A stretch of 64,000 nucleotides of DNA from Chryseobacterium viscerum. Lineage in GTDB: Bacteria; Bacteroidota; Bacteroidia; Flavobacteriales; Weeksellaceae. The position numbers and the translations under genes are program-made. This document shows, piece by piece, positions 27,729 through 37,586 of the stretch (the stretch's first letter is position 1; every line of letters starts with the position of its first letter). The notes beneath the pieces are model-generated. The model worked only from the letters and a program-made list of their open reading frames with translations. It had not been told where the DNA came from and did no database searches. The stretch lies in the NCBI RefSeq assembly GCF_002899945.2, contig NZ_PPEG02000003.1:310001-374000 (forward strand). The letters run 5' to 3'.

Positions 27729-27920
27729 GAATAAGTGAGGGATTAGTTTGGAGCCTAATTTACAAACAAATTATCATATGTGATTCTTTCCTTTTTGAAA
27801 TAAAGAAACAGCCGATAAATTCAGTTTTTTGGCAACAATAGATAGAGAACTATTGGGTCTTTTTTATCAAATGATAAACGGATGCTGTGATCTATCTCTT
27901 AGTTTTGTATCAAAAAAAAG

Positions 27921-28319
27921 ATGTCAGGAGAAAAGGATTTAGCAGTTCTGCTTCAGAACATGGAACCCGTATTGAATACTGGTGAATATGTGTTTTGTAC
28001 GGTTGAAAATTTAGGTGAGATAAAGGATATAGAAAAGATTCTGTTTTTCTTTCGGGAAGCCGAAGCCGTTACCATTGTTTTAGAAAGATCTATAGCAGAG
28101 GAGTGGGGGATGAATTACAGTTATGTTTCTTCATGGATCACCCTGAATATCCATTCCTCTCTGGAAGCAGTAGGGCTTACGGCAGCGTTTGCAAATGCCC
28201 TGAAACAGGAAAGTATCAGCTGTAATGTAGTGGCAGCTTATTTTCATGATCATATTTTTGTTGCCAAAGAAGATGCTGAAAACGCAATGAAAGCTCTTGA
28301 CGCTTTAAAAAGCAATTGA
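27921..28319 (+). CDS. ACT-domain protein
   Basis: The 132-residue protein resembles the small two-ACT-domain family (formerly DUF2241): LLQNMEPVLNTGEYVFCTVE at the start and LTAAFANALKQESISCNVVAAYFHDHIFV near the end. These are thought to bind amino acids and are mostly uncharacterised. TAGTTTTG at 27900-27907 matches the -7 promoter consensus of this phylum, with no clear -33 element. It is monocistronic. Confidence 0.75.
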   Translation: MSGEKDLAVLLQNMEPVLNTGEYVFCTVENLGEIKDIEKILFFFREAEAVTIVLERSIAEEWGMNYSYVSSWITLNIHSSLEAVGLTAAFANALKQESISCNVVAAYFHDHIFVAKEDAENAMKALDALKSN

Positions 28320-28507
28320 TATAATGTTCTTTCCTTGTTTTTTTATGTTTAATTTTTAACTTTATGCTTCTTTAATTCACAACTCTTTTTAACGCTGAAT
28401 TTTGTTTCAAAGAGCGCTGCCATCAGTAAAAATGGCATTTCTATCCAGATGAATTTTATCTTGATAAGAATAGGATAGAGAGGATGATGAAAGAAAACTA
28501 AAAAAAT

Positions 28508-28855
28508 ATGGAAATAAGATGCCCCAGCTGTCATGAAATTTTTAAAGCAGACCCTGATCAGGAACTGTTTATTGGAGGAGCCATACAAAGAGGCCAACGT
28601 CTTATCATGACCGATTGTCCCAAATGTTATAAACACATCCCCATAAACCCCGCCGATCTATTATCAATGGAAGCTCAGAAAGATGGAGATAAAAAGAACG
28701 TTCAATCGGATGGTGCTGATTGCCCGGTTTGTACTGATGGTATTGTAAGCTATATTGATGACGGAAATAAAAAGTTTTGGGGATGCGGAGAATGTGGGAA
28801 TGTCTGGTTCTCAGAAAAAGATTTTCACAAATCTGTTTTAAATAAAAAAAATTAG
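28508..28855 (+). CDS. zinc-ribbon protein with four CxxC knuckles
   Basis: The 115-residue protein has two pairs of zinc knuckles: CPSC and CPKC in the N-terminal half, and CPVC and CGEC in the C-terminal half. It has no membrane or catalytic domain. An acidic/basic linker (about residues 55-75) joins the two ribbons. The role may be nucleic-acid or protein binding; it is not assigned. Confidence 0.65.
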   Translation: MEIRCPSCHEIFKADPDQELFIGGAIQRGQRLIMTDCPKCYKHIPINPADLLSMEAQKDGDKKNVQSDGADCPVCTDGIVSYIDDGNKKFWGCGECGNVWFSEKDFHKSVLNKKN

Positions 28856-29020
28856 ATGATTATTATTCATTCTATTCAGGAAGAATAATTAATTGCCATT
28901 AAATTTTCGGATTTTGAATTGTCTGGATAAACCCCATAAATGTCCTGTTCAATAGGTTTTTCGATGTTCTGCCTGTTTTTGTGTTTTATGTTTGCAGCAT
29001 AATTACAAAAATAAACGACA

Positions 29021-29968
29021 ATGAAAGCAATCAGAAAAATCTCAGCCGTAAGCTTATTATGCTTAACTCTTTTTACAGCAGCGACAATGTCCTGTACTGA
29101 AGAAAATGAGCCTCCCACGGTACAGGAGATACAAAATTGGAACCACCAAACTGCCAAAACCCAATTCGTAAGCGTTAAAGGAAATGCCATTGCATACCGC
29201 GTTTTAGGAAAAGAAGATGGAACCCCACTGGTCCTTTTGCCGGGATTGGGTGGTTCGATGGATGATTGGGATCCTGCAGTGACAGACGGATTGGCAAAAA
29301 AATACAAAGTAATCATCTTCGACAATCAGGGAGTTGCTTCGTCAAAGGGAACTACTCCAAATACCGTTCAGGCTATGGCCGATGATGCGGTTGATTTTAT
29401 CAAAGCTTTACATTTGGAGAAAGTAAATATCATGGGATTTTCTATGGGAGGATTTGTTGCGCAGAGAATAGTGCTTACTAATCCGGCACTCATCAATAAA
29501 GTGATTTTAACGGGGACAGGGCCGCAAGGAGCCATCGGATTGTCTAACTTACCTAATATTGTTGCCGGAACAGCAGGATTGAGTCCTGAGGCTTCATTTC
29601 TGAAATTTGGATTTACAGAATCTGCTCAAAGCATTACAGAGGGAAAAGCATCCTTTGCAAGAATCCAGCTTCGCACAGTAGACAGAGATCTTCCGTTAAG
29701 CGATAATACTTCAAACTCACAGTTTACTGCAGTATTGAGCTGGGCTCAGCCGAATGCTGATGCTCTTACCGAAATAAAAAAGATCAAAAATCCTGTGCTG
29801 ATCGTTCATGGTGAAAATGACCTTCCGGTATCTGTTCAGAATGCTAAAAATATGGCACAGAACTTAGACCACGCAGAATTGGTGATTTTCCCGGATTCAG
29901 GACATGCTTCTTTCTATCAATACCATGAGAATTTTGTAGGGAAAGCGATTGAGTTTCTTGGGAAATAA
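29021..29968 (+). CDS. lipoprotein alpha/beta hydrolase
   Basis: The 315-residue protein starts with a lipoprotein signal ending ATMSC (lipid Cys25). The alpha/beta-hydrolase core has an oxyanion segment LLPGLGGSMDDWD, the nucleophile elbow GFSMGG (Ser141), Asp267 (HGENDLP) and His295 (DSGHASF), a complete triad. It would act as an esterase or related hydrolase on the cell surface or in the periplasm. TATGTTTG at 28987-28994 resembles the -7 element. A terminator follows directly. Confidence 0.85.
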   Translation: MKAIRKISAVSLLCLTLFTAATMSCTEENEPPTVQEIQNWNHQTAKTQFVSVKGNAIAYRVLGKEDGTPLVLLPGLGGSMDDWDPAVTDGLAKKYKVIIFDNQGVASSKGTTPNTVQAMADDAVDFIKALHLEKVNIMGFSMGGFVAQRIVLTNPALINKVILTGTGPQGAIGLSNLPNIVAGTAGLSPEASFLKFGFTESAQSITEGKASFARIQLRTVDRDLPLSDNTSNSQFTAVLSWAQPNADALTEIKKIKNPVLIVHGENDLPVSVQNAKNMAQNLDHAELVIFPDSGHASFYQYHENFVGKAIEFLGK

Positions 29969-29993
29969 GTGGAATATTAAAATTGAGATATAA

Positions 29994-30028
29994 AAAACTC
30001 GCTGATTATGAACAGCGAGTTTTGTTTT
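29994..30028. terminator. bidirectional terminator
   Basis: AAAACTCGCTG (29994-30004) pairs with CAGCGAGTTTT (30013-30023). It lies between the convergent hydrolase and glyoxalase-family genes. Confidence 0.85.
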
Positions 30029-30045
30029 TTTATTAATAGAATGAC

Positions 30046-30441
30046 TTAGCTGAATTTCTTCACAGCCTCCACACTTACAGGAGTAAAGAAGTTAATCATA
30101 TTTCCATCCGGATCACAGAACAGAAGTGATCTGTTTCCCCAAGGCATGGTTGTAGGTTCCTGGATAATTTCCGAAGTTATGCCTTTGATTCTTTCGTACT
30201 CTTCGTCCACATTGTTAACCAAAAATTCGATAATGATTGATTTTGTTCCGGTAAAATCGGTCATCCCTTCCGAAAACATTTGCATTGTCCGCGTACTTCC
30301 AATTGCGATTGTAATAGAATCGGTGGAAAGCTCTGCAAAATCTTCAGTATACCATCGGGCAGCTGCTCCAATAGCTTTTTCGTAAAATTCTACTGATGCT
30401 TTGATGTCTTTTGTAATAATTCTTAATGACGTTAATTTCAT
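30046..30441 (-). CDS. VOC/glyoxalase-family protein
   Basis: The ATG at 30439-30441 gives a 131-residue protein starting MKLTSLRIITKDIKASVEFYEKAIG, the usual start of a glyoxalase/bleomycin-resistance (VOC) domain. A longer frame from 30483 adds an unlikely leader. The two beta-alpha-beta modules end with RSLLFCDPDGNMINFFTPV. VOC members include lyases, dioxygenases and drug-binding proteins, so the function is open. Confidence 0.8.
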   Translation of the reverse strand: MKLTSLRIITKDIKASVEFYEKAIGAAARWYTEDFAELSTDSITIAIGSTRTMQMFSEGMTDFTGTKSIIIEFLVNNVDEEYERIKGITSEIIQEPTTMPWGNRSLLFCDPDGNMINFFTPVSVEAVKKFS

Positions 30442-30553
30442 GTTGTTTAAATTTAAAACAAAAGTAGGGTAGAGTGGTGACAACAGGATGTCAGTAGAAA
30501 TTAATGAATTTTATTTTTTTATTGAATGTCAAGAATATGGTATGGAAAATAAA

Positions 30554-30581
30554 AAATCCCGATTCAAATCGGGATTTTATC
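30554..30581 (-). terminator. terminator of the receptor/DUF4249 operon
   Basis: AAATCCCGATT (30554-30564) pairs with AATCGGGATTT (30567-30577) around 2 nt, and lies directly after the DUF4249 stop on the - strand. Confidence 0.8.
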
Positions 30582-30586
30582 TTATT

Positions 30587-31405
30587 CTATGGAGTGGTTA
30601 ACTGTTGAATGACAAAAGTCTCCGTATCCGTTGTATGGGCTGAGAAATATCCCAAAGCTCCATTGTTGATATTACTGGGTGGGTTGGCTGGTGTGGCACT
30701 TCCGCCATTACCTCCGGAAATCTGAAGCAAAGCACTGTAATAAGTAAATATATTGTTATCTATGCTTTGCATTTCTACATGTATTTTATCTCCTACTACC
30801 ACTTCATGATCTCTGCCTTTATTGTCATCATTCGGAAGAATAAGAGGCTGCTGGTTAGGCAATCCGTTATTGACATTGTCCGAAAAAGTATTCATGTATT
30901 TTTTAGGAAGCTCATTGATTGTAAAACTAAAAAGATAGCGGTTTCCCAATGGCATAGGATCGGTAAAGATCGGTAAAAGGGTATAAGTAGGTTTATCACC
31001 AAATTTGAAAGAACTCTGTTCTAACCCTTCAAAATTAACAACTTCCGGCATCTTGCTCTGAGCGGTATATTGCTTTCCATCAGCCTGTACCTTCAGGGTA
31101 TAGGTTCTGCCTGGCGCTCCCACGAAAGTAGAAGTTTGGTACATTCCATTTCCTGCATACTGAAGAGTTTCAGTCTGTCCCATATCATCACTCAAAATAA
31201 CCTGAGCTCCGGTTACGGCTGGGTATTGGTTAGGTTCTGAAAAACCAACTGATTTTGTAATTTTTACGGTATAAGGTCCCGGTTTATTGGTCACATTTCC
31301 TTCGATGACAATGTTTCCGCTCTGATCGTTTAGATCCAGATCAATTTCTTTTTCACAAGACGTTAAAGTGAAGAGAGCGAATATAATATAAAATGTATTT
31401 TTCAT
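30587..31405 (-). CDS. DUF4249 lipoprotein, partner of a TonB receptor
   Basis: The 272-residue protein has a lipoprotein signal (ALFTLTSC, lipid Cys17) and the DUF4249 start EKEIDLDLNDQSGNIVIEGNV. The family regularly pairs with TonB-dependent receptors in Bacteroidota and is presumed to be a surface-exposed ligand-binding or lid lipoprotein. Here it starts 3 bp after the receptor gene in the same operon. The cargo is unknown. Confidence 0.85.
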   Translation of the reverse strand: MKNTFYIIFALFTLTSCEKEIDLDLNDQSGNIVIEGNVTNKPGPYTVKITKSVGFSEPNQYPAVTGAQVILSDDMGQTETLQYAGNGMYQTSTFVGAPGRTYTLKVQADGKQYTAQSKMPEVVNFEGLEQSSFKFGDKPTYTLLPIFTDPMPLGNRYLFSFTINELPKKYMNTFSDNVNNGLPNQQPLILPNDDNKGRDHEVVVGDKIHVEMQSIDNNIFTYYSALLQISGGNGGSATPANPPSNINNGALGYFSAHTTDTETFVIQQLTTP

Positions 31406-31408
31406 GAT

Positions 31409-33739
31409 TTAGAATTTGAAATTATAAGTGATGTTAGGTACCCAGCGGAATAAAGAAGTCTGCATGGCGCGTGTTGTTCCAGGTCTGTCGGGATTGTCTT
31501 CAAAATTAATAGTATAGGCGTTCTCACGGCCATACAGGTTATAAATACCGAACGTCCATGAACCACGGAATCGTTTATTAGAGCTTGGTTCATAAGTAGC
31601 ACTTACGTCCATTCTGTGATAAGAAGGCATTCTGTCTGCATTTCTGCTGCTGTACTGGAATATAGTTTGTCCGTTCAGCTCATATTTCCCGGTAGGAAAG
31701 GTAACCGCATTTCCTGTACTGTAAACAAAAAGTCCGGAAAGAGACCATTTTGGATTAAGCTGGTAGGTGGCAACAATGGAAAGATCGTGGGTTTTATCCA
31801 TTCTTGCATTGTACCATTCATTATTATTAATTCCGTCGATCTTTCTTTCTGTTTTAGAAAGGGTATAGGAGATCCACCCCGTAAGTTTTCCGCTTTTCTT
31901 TTTGGCGATAAGTTCCAGACCATACGCTCTTCCTTTTCCAAATAACAGCTCACTTTCTACATCAGATCCTGTATCAAAACCAATCTGAGCTCCGTTTTTG
32001 AAGTCGATTTGGTTTTGCATAGACTTATAATATACTTCAGCGTTTAATTCATAATTATTATTGTTGAAGTTTCTGCTGTAGCCCATACTAATCTGGTCTG
32101 AAATTTCAGGTTTTACCGTATAGCTGCTTCCTATCCACTGGTCAGTAGGGTTTCCACTGTTGCTATTGCTTAAAAGGTGAAGATTCTGGGTATTACGGGA
32201 ATAACCTCCTTTCACACTGCTGACCTCATTGATGCGGTAGTTGGCACTAATTCGCGGTTCAAGATTCGTATAGGTCTTCCCGAATTTTCCTTTCTCTAAG
32301 AATTTACTGTCGGTAATCACACCATTTTCATAGGTATTGAAGGTGTCGCCTCCAAGGACACTGAACATAGAAAGTCTTAGTCCGTAATTGATCGTTAGCT
32401 TTTCCGTTGCTTTATAATCATCATTGATGTAAACCGCATTTTCCCATGAGTATCTTGGATTTCTGGCAAAGCTGCTCACCGTAGTACCGGAAGCGCTGCT
32501 TGGGGTAAGTGTATGGTAAATCGACTGAAGACCGAAACGCACTGAATGTTTGTTTCCTGCAAACCATGTGAAATCCTGCTTAAGGTTCCAGTCCTGTATT
32601 TTTGAATTTAAATCAAATACAGTATCATCATTTTTCAGACTGATTTTATAATCATAATTACTATAGATGAAAGACGTATTGGAGAATAGCTTACTGCTGA
32701 TAATACTGTTCCATCTCAAAGTTGCTGTCGTATTTCCCCAGTCTGTATTGAAAGTGTCTCCCAGACCCAGTACATCTCTTCCAAAATATCCGGATAGATA
32801 GATACGGTTATTTTCATTGATCTGATAGTTGGCTTTCAGGTTAAGATCATAGAAGTATAGCTTGTTGTCTTTATAATCCTTGTTGGTTTTCAGGAATAAA
32901 TCAGCATAGGTTCTTCTTCCTGAAACAATGAATGAAGATTTCTCCTTTTGAATAGGTCCTTCTACACTCAGCCTGCTGCTGATAAGACCAATTCCACCAT
33001 TCACGTTATAATCTTTATTATTTCCGTCTTTCATTTTGACATCCAGTACAGAAGCAAGACGGCCTCCATATTGGGCAGGGCTGTTTCCTTTAATAATGCT
33101 GGCATCTTTCAGGGCATCACTGTTGAATGTACTGAAAAATCCAAGAAGGTGAGAGGCATTGTAAACCGGAGCTTCATCCAGTAATATCAGGTTCTGATCT
33201 GTGGCTCCCCCTCGTACACTGAATCCGCTGCTGCCTTCCCCGTTACTTTTGATACCAGGTAAAAGCTGTATGGTTTTCATAACGTCTTTTTCCCCGAAAA
33301 GAACAGGCAGTTTCTCTATACTTTTAATGCTTAACGTTTCCGTTCCCATTTGGGCAGATGTTAAGTTTTTATCCTTTTTAATGCCACTTATAACGACTTC
33401 ATCAATTGCTTTTGAGACTTCTTCCTGTTGAATAAGAGGAAGATCAATTTTTATATTTTTGTCAACGGTTATCTGCTGTTCAAAATCTTTGTATCCGGGA
33501 TTCGAAATAATGATGGTATACTTGCCTTCAGGTAATGAAAGGGAGTAAAAACCATATTCGTTGGCTACAACATTAATCGTGGGATCTTCACTTACTTTTA
33601 CAGATACTCCGATGAGCAGCTCCCCGTTTTTTTTGTCTTTCACGGTTCCACTTACAGAATAAGCTTGCTGGGCCATTGCCAGGGTACTGAAGCAGAGCGC
33701 AGCAGTAGCTGCGGTAATTTTAAAAAAGGATGTTTGCAT
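31409..33739 (-). CDS. TonB-dependent receptor with carboxypeptidase-regulatory-like N-domain
   Basis: The 776-residue protein has a signal peptide (ending AMAQQ), then a CarboxypepD_reg-like beta-sandwich (about residues 25-110). The plug follows (GSSGFSVRGGATDQNLILLDE), then a 22-strand barrel that ends in Phe (NITYNFKF). It is somewhat short for a SusC-type receptor and lacks a SusD partner; instead it is coupled to a DUF4249 lipoprotein. Import of a metal chelate, peptide or glycan is possible. Confidence 0.9.
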   Translation of the reverse strand: MQTSFFKITAATAALCFSTLAMAQQAYSVSGTVKDKKNGELLIGVSVKVSEDPTINVVANEYGFYSLSLPEGKYTIIISNPGYKDFEQQITVDKNIKIDLPLIQQEEVSKAIDEVVISGIKKDKNLTSAQMGTETLSIKSIEKLPVLFGEKDVMKTIQLLPGIKSNGEGSSGFSVRGGATDQNLILLDEAPVYNASHLLGFFSTFNSDALKDASIIKGNSPAQYGGRLASVLDVKMKDGNNKDYNVNGGIGLISSRLSVEGPIQKEKSSFIVSGRRTYADLFLKTNKDYKDNKLYFYDLNLKANYQINENNRIYLSGYFGRDVLGLGDTFNTDWGNTTATLRWNSIISSKLFSNTSFIYSNYDYKISLKNDDTVFDLNSKIQDWNLKQDFTWFAGNKHSVRFGLQSIYHTLTPSSASGTTVSSFARNPRYSWENAVYINDDYKATEKLTINYGLRLSMFSVLGGDTFNTYENGVITDSKFLEKGKFGKTYTNLEPRISANYRINEVSSVKGGYSRNTQNLHLLSNSNSGNPTDQWIGSSYTVKPEISDQISMGYSRNFNNNNYELNAEVYYKSMQNQIDFKNGAQIGFDTGSDVESELLFGKGRAYGLELIAKKKSGKLTGWISYTLSKTERKIDGINNNEWYNARMDKTHDLSIVATYQLNPKWSLSGLFVYSTGNAVTFPTGKYELNGQTIFQYSSRNADRMPSYHRMDVSATYEPSSNKRFRGSWTFGIYNLYGRENAYTINFEDNPDRPGTTRAMQTSLFRWVPNITYNFKF

Positions 33740-34365
33740 TAGTTTATTTTAAAGTAGTAGATCTCTTGTATATGAATTAATGTTTTGATGATACATGATT
33801 AGTTGGATGAATAGGAGATTAGTTACACCTAAAGCTTTAATTATGAAATAAATCCATCCCAAAAAAGCTTTTTACAGCATTGCCTCGATATTTATAAAAT
33901 AAGAATAAGTGAGAATTGTTATACGAAAAATAATATTATGTATTGGATATTATTTTATTCGTACGTTTTCTTTATTATTGAAATTAAATAAATTGTTTTT
34001 GATTTTTTGGTGTATTTTATTTTAAAATAGTAATCTTGGGTCAGAAAATAGAGCTGTGGAATGGAATAAGGATTGAATGATAATAAGAGTGAAAAATAAA
34101 GGCCGTAGAGATTTTGTAATTTTTCATGGTGATTGTTTATATAACATAATGGCGCAAGAAAATTTGAACTACGGAACAAAATAATGAAAGCCACAGATCA
34201 AAAATTGGATCGTTGTTAGCCATTACTGTTCGCAGATATCTTTTAGTTTTCTTCTTCTTCTAATTTTTTATCTAAACTCTGAAATAACTAAAATATTGCA
34301 CAGTGTATCATAAAGTTGATTCACCTTTTTACAATCAGAATATTTTTTAATCATAAAAAACTCAA
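33740..34365. other. intergenic region upstream of the TonB receptor
   Basis: About 625 bp lie between the receptor and an AraC regulator on the same strand. A 79-codon - strand frame at 33955-34194 is open but its Phe/Tyr/Lys-rich product looks random. No repeat or clear promoter was identified. Confidence 0.4.
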
Positions 34366-35349
34366 TTATCTGTACCCAACCTTGCTGGGTAATATATTAA
34401 ACTTTCTTTTAAATGCTGCGGAGAAATGTCTTGGATTTTTATAGCCAATCACATCCGAAATCTCATTAATATTCATATCACTTTCGAGAAGCATTTTTTT
34501 CGCTAGTTCCATTTTAGTATCATTCCAGAATCCGAAAACAGTAGTTCCAAACAGTTCTTTAAATCCTTTTTTTAAAGTAAATTCATTGGTTCCCACCAGA
34601 TGGGCAAGTTCATTAAGAGAAGCGGTAGCCTGCAGATTATGCGCAATATAATCTCTTACAGCATATATCTTTTCTTCATCTTTTTTGGACAGGCTGGAAG
34701 CAGAAGGTGTTTTGTGAAAAAGCTGTTCCAACTGAAGCAAAAGCAGTTCACTTATTTTAGCCTCAAGATACATTCTTTTAAAAATCCCTTTTCTGTCACA
34801 ATGCATAAGATCATTCAGAATCTGGTACATTTCCAAGGTGATATAGTTATGATTTGGCTGAATGAGGGATGAGTTTTGTTTATCAATCGAGTTTCTGAAC
34901 AGATCAAAGAGTCCAAAGTGTTCGGGAAGAAATTTTTTAAAGAATTCCGGGGCCAGGTTGATTTCTAAAAGATGCATTTCCGGACCGTCGAACTCCATCT
35001 TACCCTCCATATGATGGGCATAAATAATATTGTGCTGGTAGCTGTCAAATTCTACCGTTTTCTCGAAGTTTCCCGAAATGGCCTTACTTTTTCCCTTAAG
35101 GGCAAAGTGCATTTCTACGGTATCCGCATCGCTTTCAAGATACAGTTGAAGCCGATTGGGCAATGAAATATTTCCAAAGCTGATATGAACATTCGCAAAA
35201 CATATTTCGTGATAAAAACCATTCCCATAAGGAGGGCTGAGTTGTGTAATATATTCCTGAATATCACCATCATCTGAGAAATAAATGTCAGGATAATCTT
35301 TCTCCATAAGCATTTCCCCAAGGGTTTCATTGTATAGCCGTACTGTCAT
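34366..35349 (-). CDS. AraC-family transcriptional regulator
   Basis: The 327-residue protein has a C-terminal AraC HTH pair (about residues 228-327, with ATASLNELAHLVGTNEFTLKKGF and MNINEISDVIGYKNPRHFSAAF). Its N-terminal part of about 220 residues resembles the PchR-type sensor of siderophore regulators in length and style, but no ligand is certain. It is divergent from the membrane protein gene at 35555, which it may control. The 205-bp spacer includes TTATTC-N16-GAATAA (35482-35509). Confidence 0.85.
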   Translation of the reverse strand: MTVRLYNETLGEMLMEKDYPDIYFSDDGDIQEYITQLSPPYGNGFYHEICFANVHISFGNISLPNRLQLYLESDADTVEMHFALKGKSKAISGNFEKTVEFDSYQHNIIYAHHMEGKMEFDGPEMHLLEINLAPEFFKKFLPEHFGLFDLFRNSIDKQNSSLIQPNHNYITLEMYQILNDLMHCDRKGIFKRMYLEAKISELLLLQLEQLFHKTPSASSLSKKDEEKIYAVRDYIAHNLQATASLNELAHLVGTNEFTLKKGFKELFGTTVFGFWNDTKMELAKKMLLESDMNINEISDVIGYKNPRHFSAAFKRKFNILPSKVGYR

Positions 35350-35554
35350 TTTGTTTCCTTTTGTTAGAATTTCCGTATGACGGACTTTTTATTCCGTTTT
35401 GCGTACCTACACTGTTGAATGGATAAGGTACTTTTGCACAAAGATAATAGTTATTTAGAATTATTCTTAATAATAGATTTATTATTCCACACACGAAAAA
35501 GTAGAATAAAATGGATGTGTTGAAAGCCTATTAAAAATTAATTATTTAAAAAAT

Positions 35555-36274
35555 ATGAAATATTCAAGTAAAGTAAAATGGTCTTTTGCAGCAGCAATAG
35601 CTGTATCAATATGCTGGCTGGTGGGTGACATTTTTGTAGCCGGATTTGATCCCAACCCGGCAGATTACGCATTGTTTTCAAAAACGTATGCAGAACAGGT
35701 AAACGTTGAATTTGCTACTTTAATGTTGGAAGGATCTACTTCAAGATTGATGTTTGGTGCTTTGATCGGTGCCCTTACAGGTCCTTTACTCCTTCCTGCA
35801 ACCTGGCTGGTGTATCAGTTTTTTAGAGATACCCAGAAATGGTATGCTGTTTTTGTCTATTGGGTTTTAATGGCCGGAGCGGTTTTATCTCCTTTAGGCC
35901 ACGCCGGATTCTTCTATGTTGGGGAAATCTATAAAGCAGTTTACCACACAGATCCTGTTTCCCACGCTTATCTTTTAGAGACAGGAAGAGGTTTTATGAA
36001 AATGCTGAATATTGCTTGGGGAATGGCCATTGGTGTTCTGGCAATCGGGTGGATTTCATTTGCAGTCTGCATACTTCTAAACAAAACTTTGCTTCCAAAA
36101 TGGATGGCTTTATTGACGCCATTTGTTTTAACGCTGTTGATCATTCCTGTAAAAGGTCTTTTGCCACTTCCTTATTCAGGATGGGTGGGAGGGGCAATAT
36201 TCAATATTGCTTATCTGATATTTTTCAGTTCATTGTTATTCATTTTCAGAAAAAAACTGCTGGATAATAGATGA
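35555..36274 (+). CDS. multi-pass membrane protein, DUF6796-like
   Basis: The 239-residue protein has about seven hydrophobic segments and no catalytic motif I can name. Conserved-looking features are a WLVGDIFVAGFDP near the start and a SPLGHAGFFYVGE segment in the middle. It resembles the DUF6796 family of uncharacterised membrane proteins. Divergent orientation from an AraC regulator suggests inducible expression. A following region of about 160 bp has no gene. Confidence 0.65.
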   Translation: MKYSSKVKWSFAAAIAVSICWLVGDIFVAGFDPNPADYALFSKTYAEQVNVEFATLMLEGSTSRLMFGALIGALTGPLLLPATWLVYQFFRDTQKWYAVFVYWVLMAGAVLSPLGHAGFFYVGEIYKAVYHTDPVSHAYLLETGRGFMKMLNIAWGMAIGVLAIGWISFAVCILLNKTLLPKWMALLTPFVLTLLIIPVKGLLPLPYSGWVGGAIFNIAYLIFFSSLLFIFRKKLLDNR

Positions 36275-36435
36275 TTCTTAAAAGAACTTTACCATGAGAA
36301 TAACTTACTATTAAAGTGCAGTGAGAAGTCTTTAAGTCTTAGGATTTAAAGGCTTTTTTGCTTTATAAAATTATTCTTTTGAACCTTCGAACGGAATATT
36401 AACCTTATATTGGCTTAAGAATTACGCAGAAGAAT

Positions 36436-37038
36436 ATGGGAAATCTAAAAACATGGATAAGAAAGAATGGTTCCACCGTTATACTGATGGTTTTATTCAT
36501 TATCGTATTGGTAAATAAGGATGCAAAGGCATGGCTGATGAGACAGGTTGCTTCCACCGGAATCCTCAATTCCAGCATATCAGAACCCAAAGAAAAGCAG
36601 GATACTTCAAAAAGATTTATCTACGCAGGTTTTATGCTGAAAGATGAAGACGGAAAGATTATTGATATCTCTAATTTACACAATAAAGTGGTCTTTATCA
36701 ATTTTTGGGCGTCATGGTGCCCTCCCTGCAGAGCGGAGTTTCCGTCTGTTCAGAAATTTTATGATCAATACAAAACGAATCCGGATATGGTGTTTCTTAC
36801 CGTAAATCTGGATGATAATGCGGCTCTTGGAAGATCTTATTTAAAAGAAAAAGGATTTACAGTTCCTTTTCTGGTGCCCGCCGGCAATATTCCTGCTGTG
36901 CTTTACAGCGGTTCCTTACCTACAACAGTCGTGATTGATAAAAAAGGAGAGATTCTCCTGCATCATAAAGGATTGGCAGATTACAGCAAAGATTCATTTT
37001 ATAAACAGATTGATGAACTGTTGAAACAAAAGCCATAA
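36436..37038 (+). CDS. TlpA-like membrane-anchored thioredoxin
   Basis: The 200-residue protein has one N-terminal membrane anchor (about residues 13-27) and a TlpA/ResA-type thioredoxin domain with WASWCPPCRAEFP (Cys95, Cys98). The active site would face the periplasm and reduce or isomerise disulfides there, for example in apocytochromes. The cis-Pro region (GSLPTTVVID) is present. The immunity-like genes that follow start 38 bp downstream but appear functionally unrelated. Confidence 0.85.
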   Translation: MGNLKTWIRKNGSTVILMVLFIIVLVNKDAKAWLMRQVASTGILNSSISEPKEKQDTSKRFIYAGFMLKDEDGKIIDISNLHNKVVFINFWASWCPPCRAEFPSVQKFYDQYKTNPDMVFLTVNLDDNAALGRSYLKEKGFTVPFLVPAGNIPAVLYSGSLPTTVVIDKKGEILLHHKGLADYSKDSFYKQIDELLKQKP

Positions 37039-37075
37039 TTTTTAAGTTTTATTTTAAAATATAAAATTAAGTTTG

Positions 37076-37564
37076 ATGAGCTCCTTTACCTTATTAACTC
37101 TTGAAGAAATTTCTTCCAAAATACTGAAAGAAAAAACTCCCCTGCAGAATTTCCCAAAGACCATTACATTTCCTTTCTCCGAGCGATATAAGGATTGGGT
37201 TACCCAAATGAATACAACAGAAATTTCTTCTGAAACCATCCTGTATAACTCAGTAGATGCTGTCAACGAAAATAAAGAATTTGCTCTGCCCAATTATTGG
37301 TGTTTTGCTTGTAACGGACAGGGTGACCGATGGTTTTTTAATACAGATGACGAGGTTTTCTTCTATGACCATGATTATGATGAGAAGCTGGAGCCTATGA
37401 ATATTAATTTTGAAGAATGGCTGCAAATGGCATTCATCGTGGGTCAGCTGGATGTCTATTTTGATGAATATGATACCATCCCGAAATCCATTAAGCAGGA
37501 GTTTTTTCAAATTCTGAATAGAATCCATCCAACATTAAGCGACAGGTACCCATTTATATTGTAA
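37076..37564 (+). CDS. SMI1/KNR4 (SUKH) family protein, probable immunity
   Basis: The 162-residue protein has the SUKH pattern around ALPNYWCFACNGQGDRWFFN and a C-terminal NFEEWLQMAFIVGQLD-type helix. In bacteria SUKH proteins are mostly immunity factors against polymorphic toxins. No toxin, VgrG, Rhs or T9SS effector gene is adjacent. The next gene is a second SUKH-like protein, 22 bp away. An in-frame TTG lies 3 bases before the ATG. Confidence 0.7.
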   Translation: MSSFTLLTLEEISSKILKEKTPLQNFPKTITFPFSERYKDWVTQMNTTEISSETILYNSVDAVNENKEFALPNYWCFACNGQGDRWFFNTDDEVFFYDHDYDEKLEPMNINFEEWLQMAFIVGQLDVYFDEYDTIPKSIKQEFFQILNRIHPTLSDRYPFIL

Positions 37565-37586
37565 CCCTATTTATATCACAAAAAAT

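Noticed and set aside
33955..34194. 79-codon - strand frame in the intergenic region
   Set aside because: The composition is random-like, rich in Tyr, Lys and Leu, with no ribosome-binding or family support.
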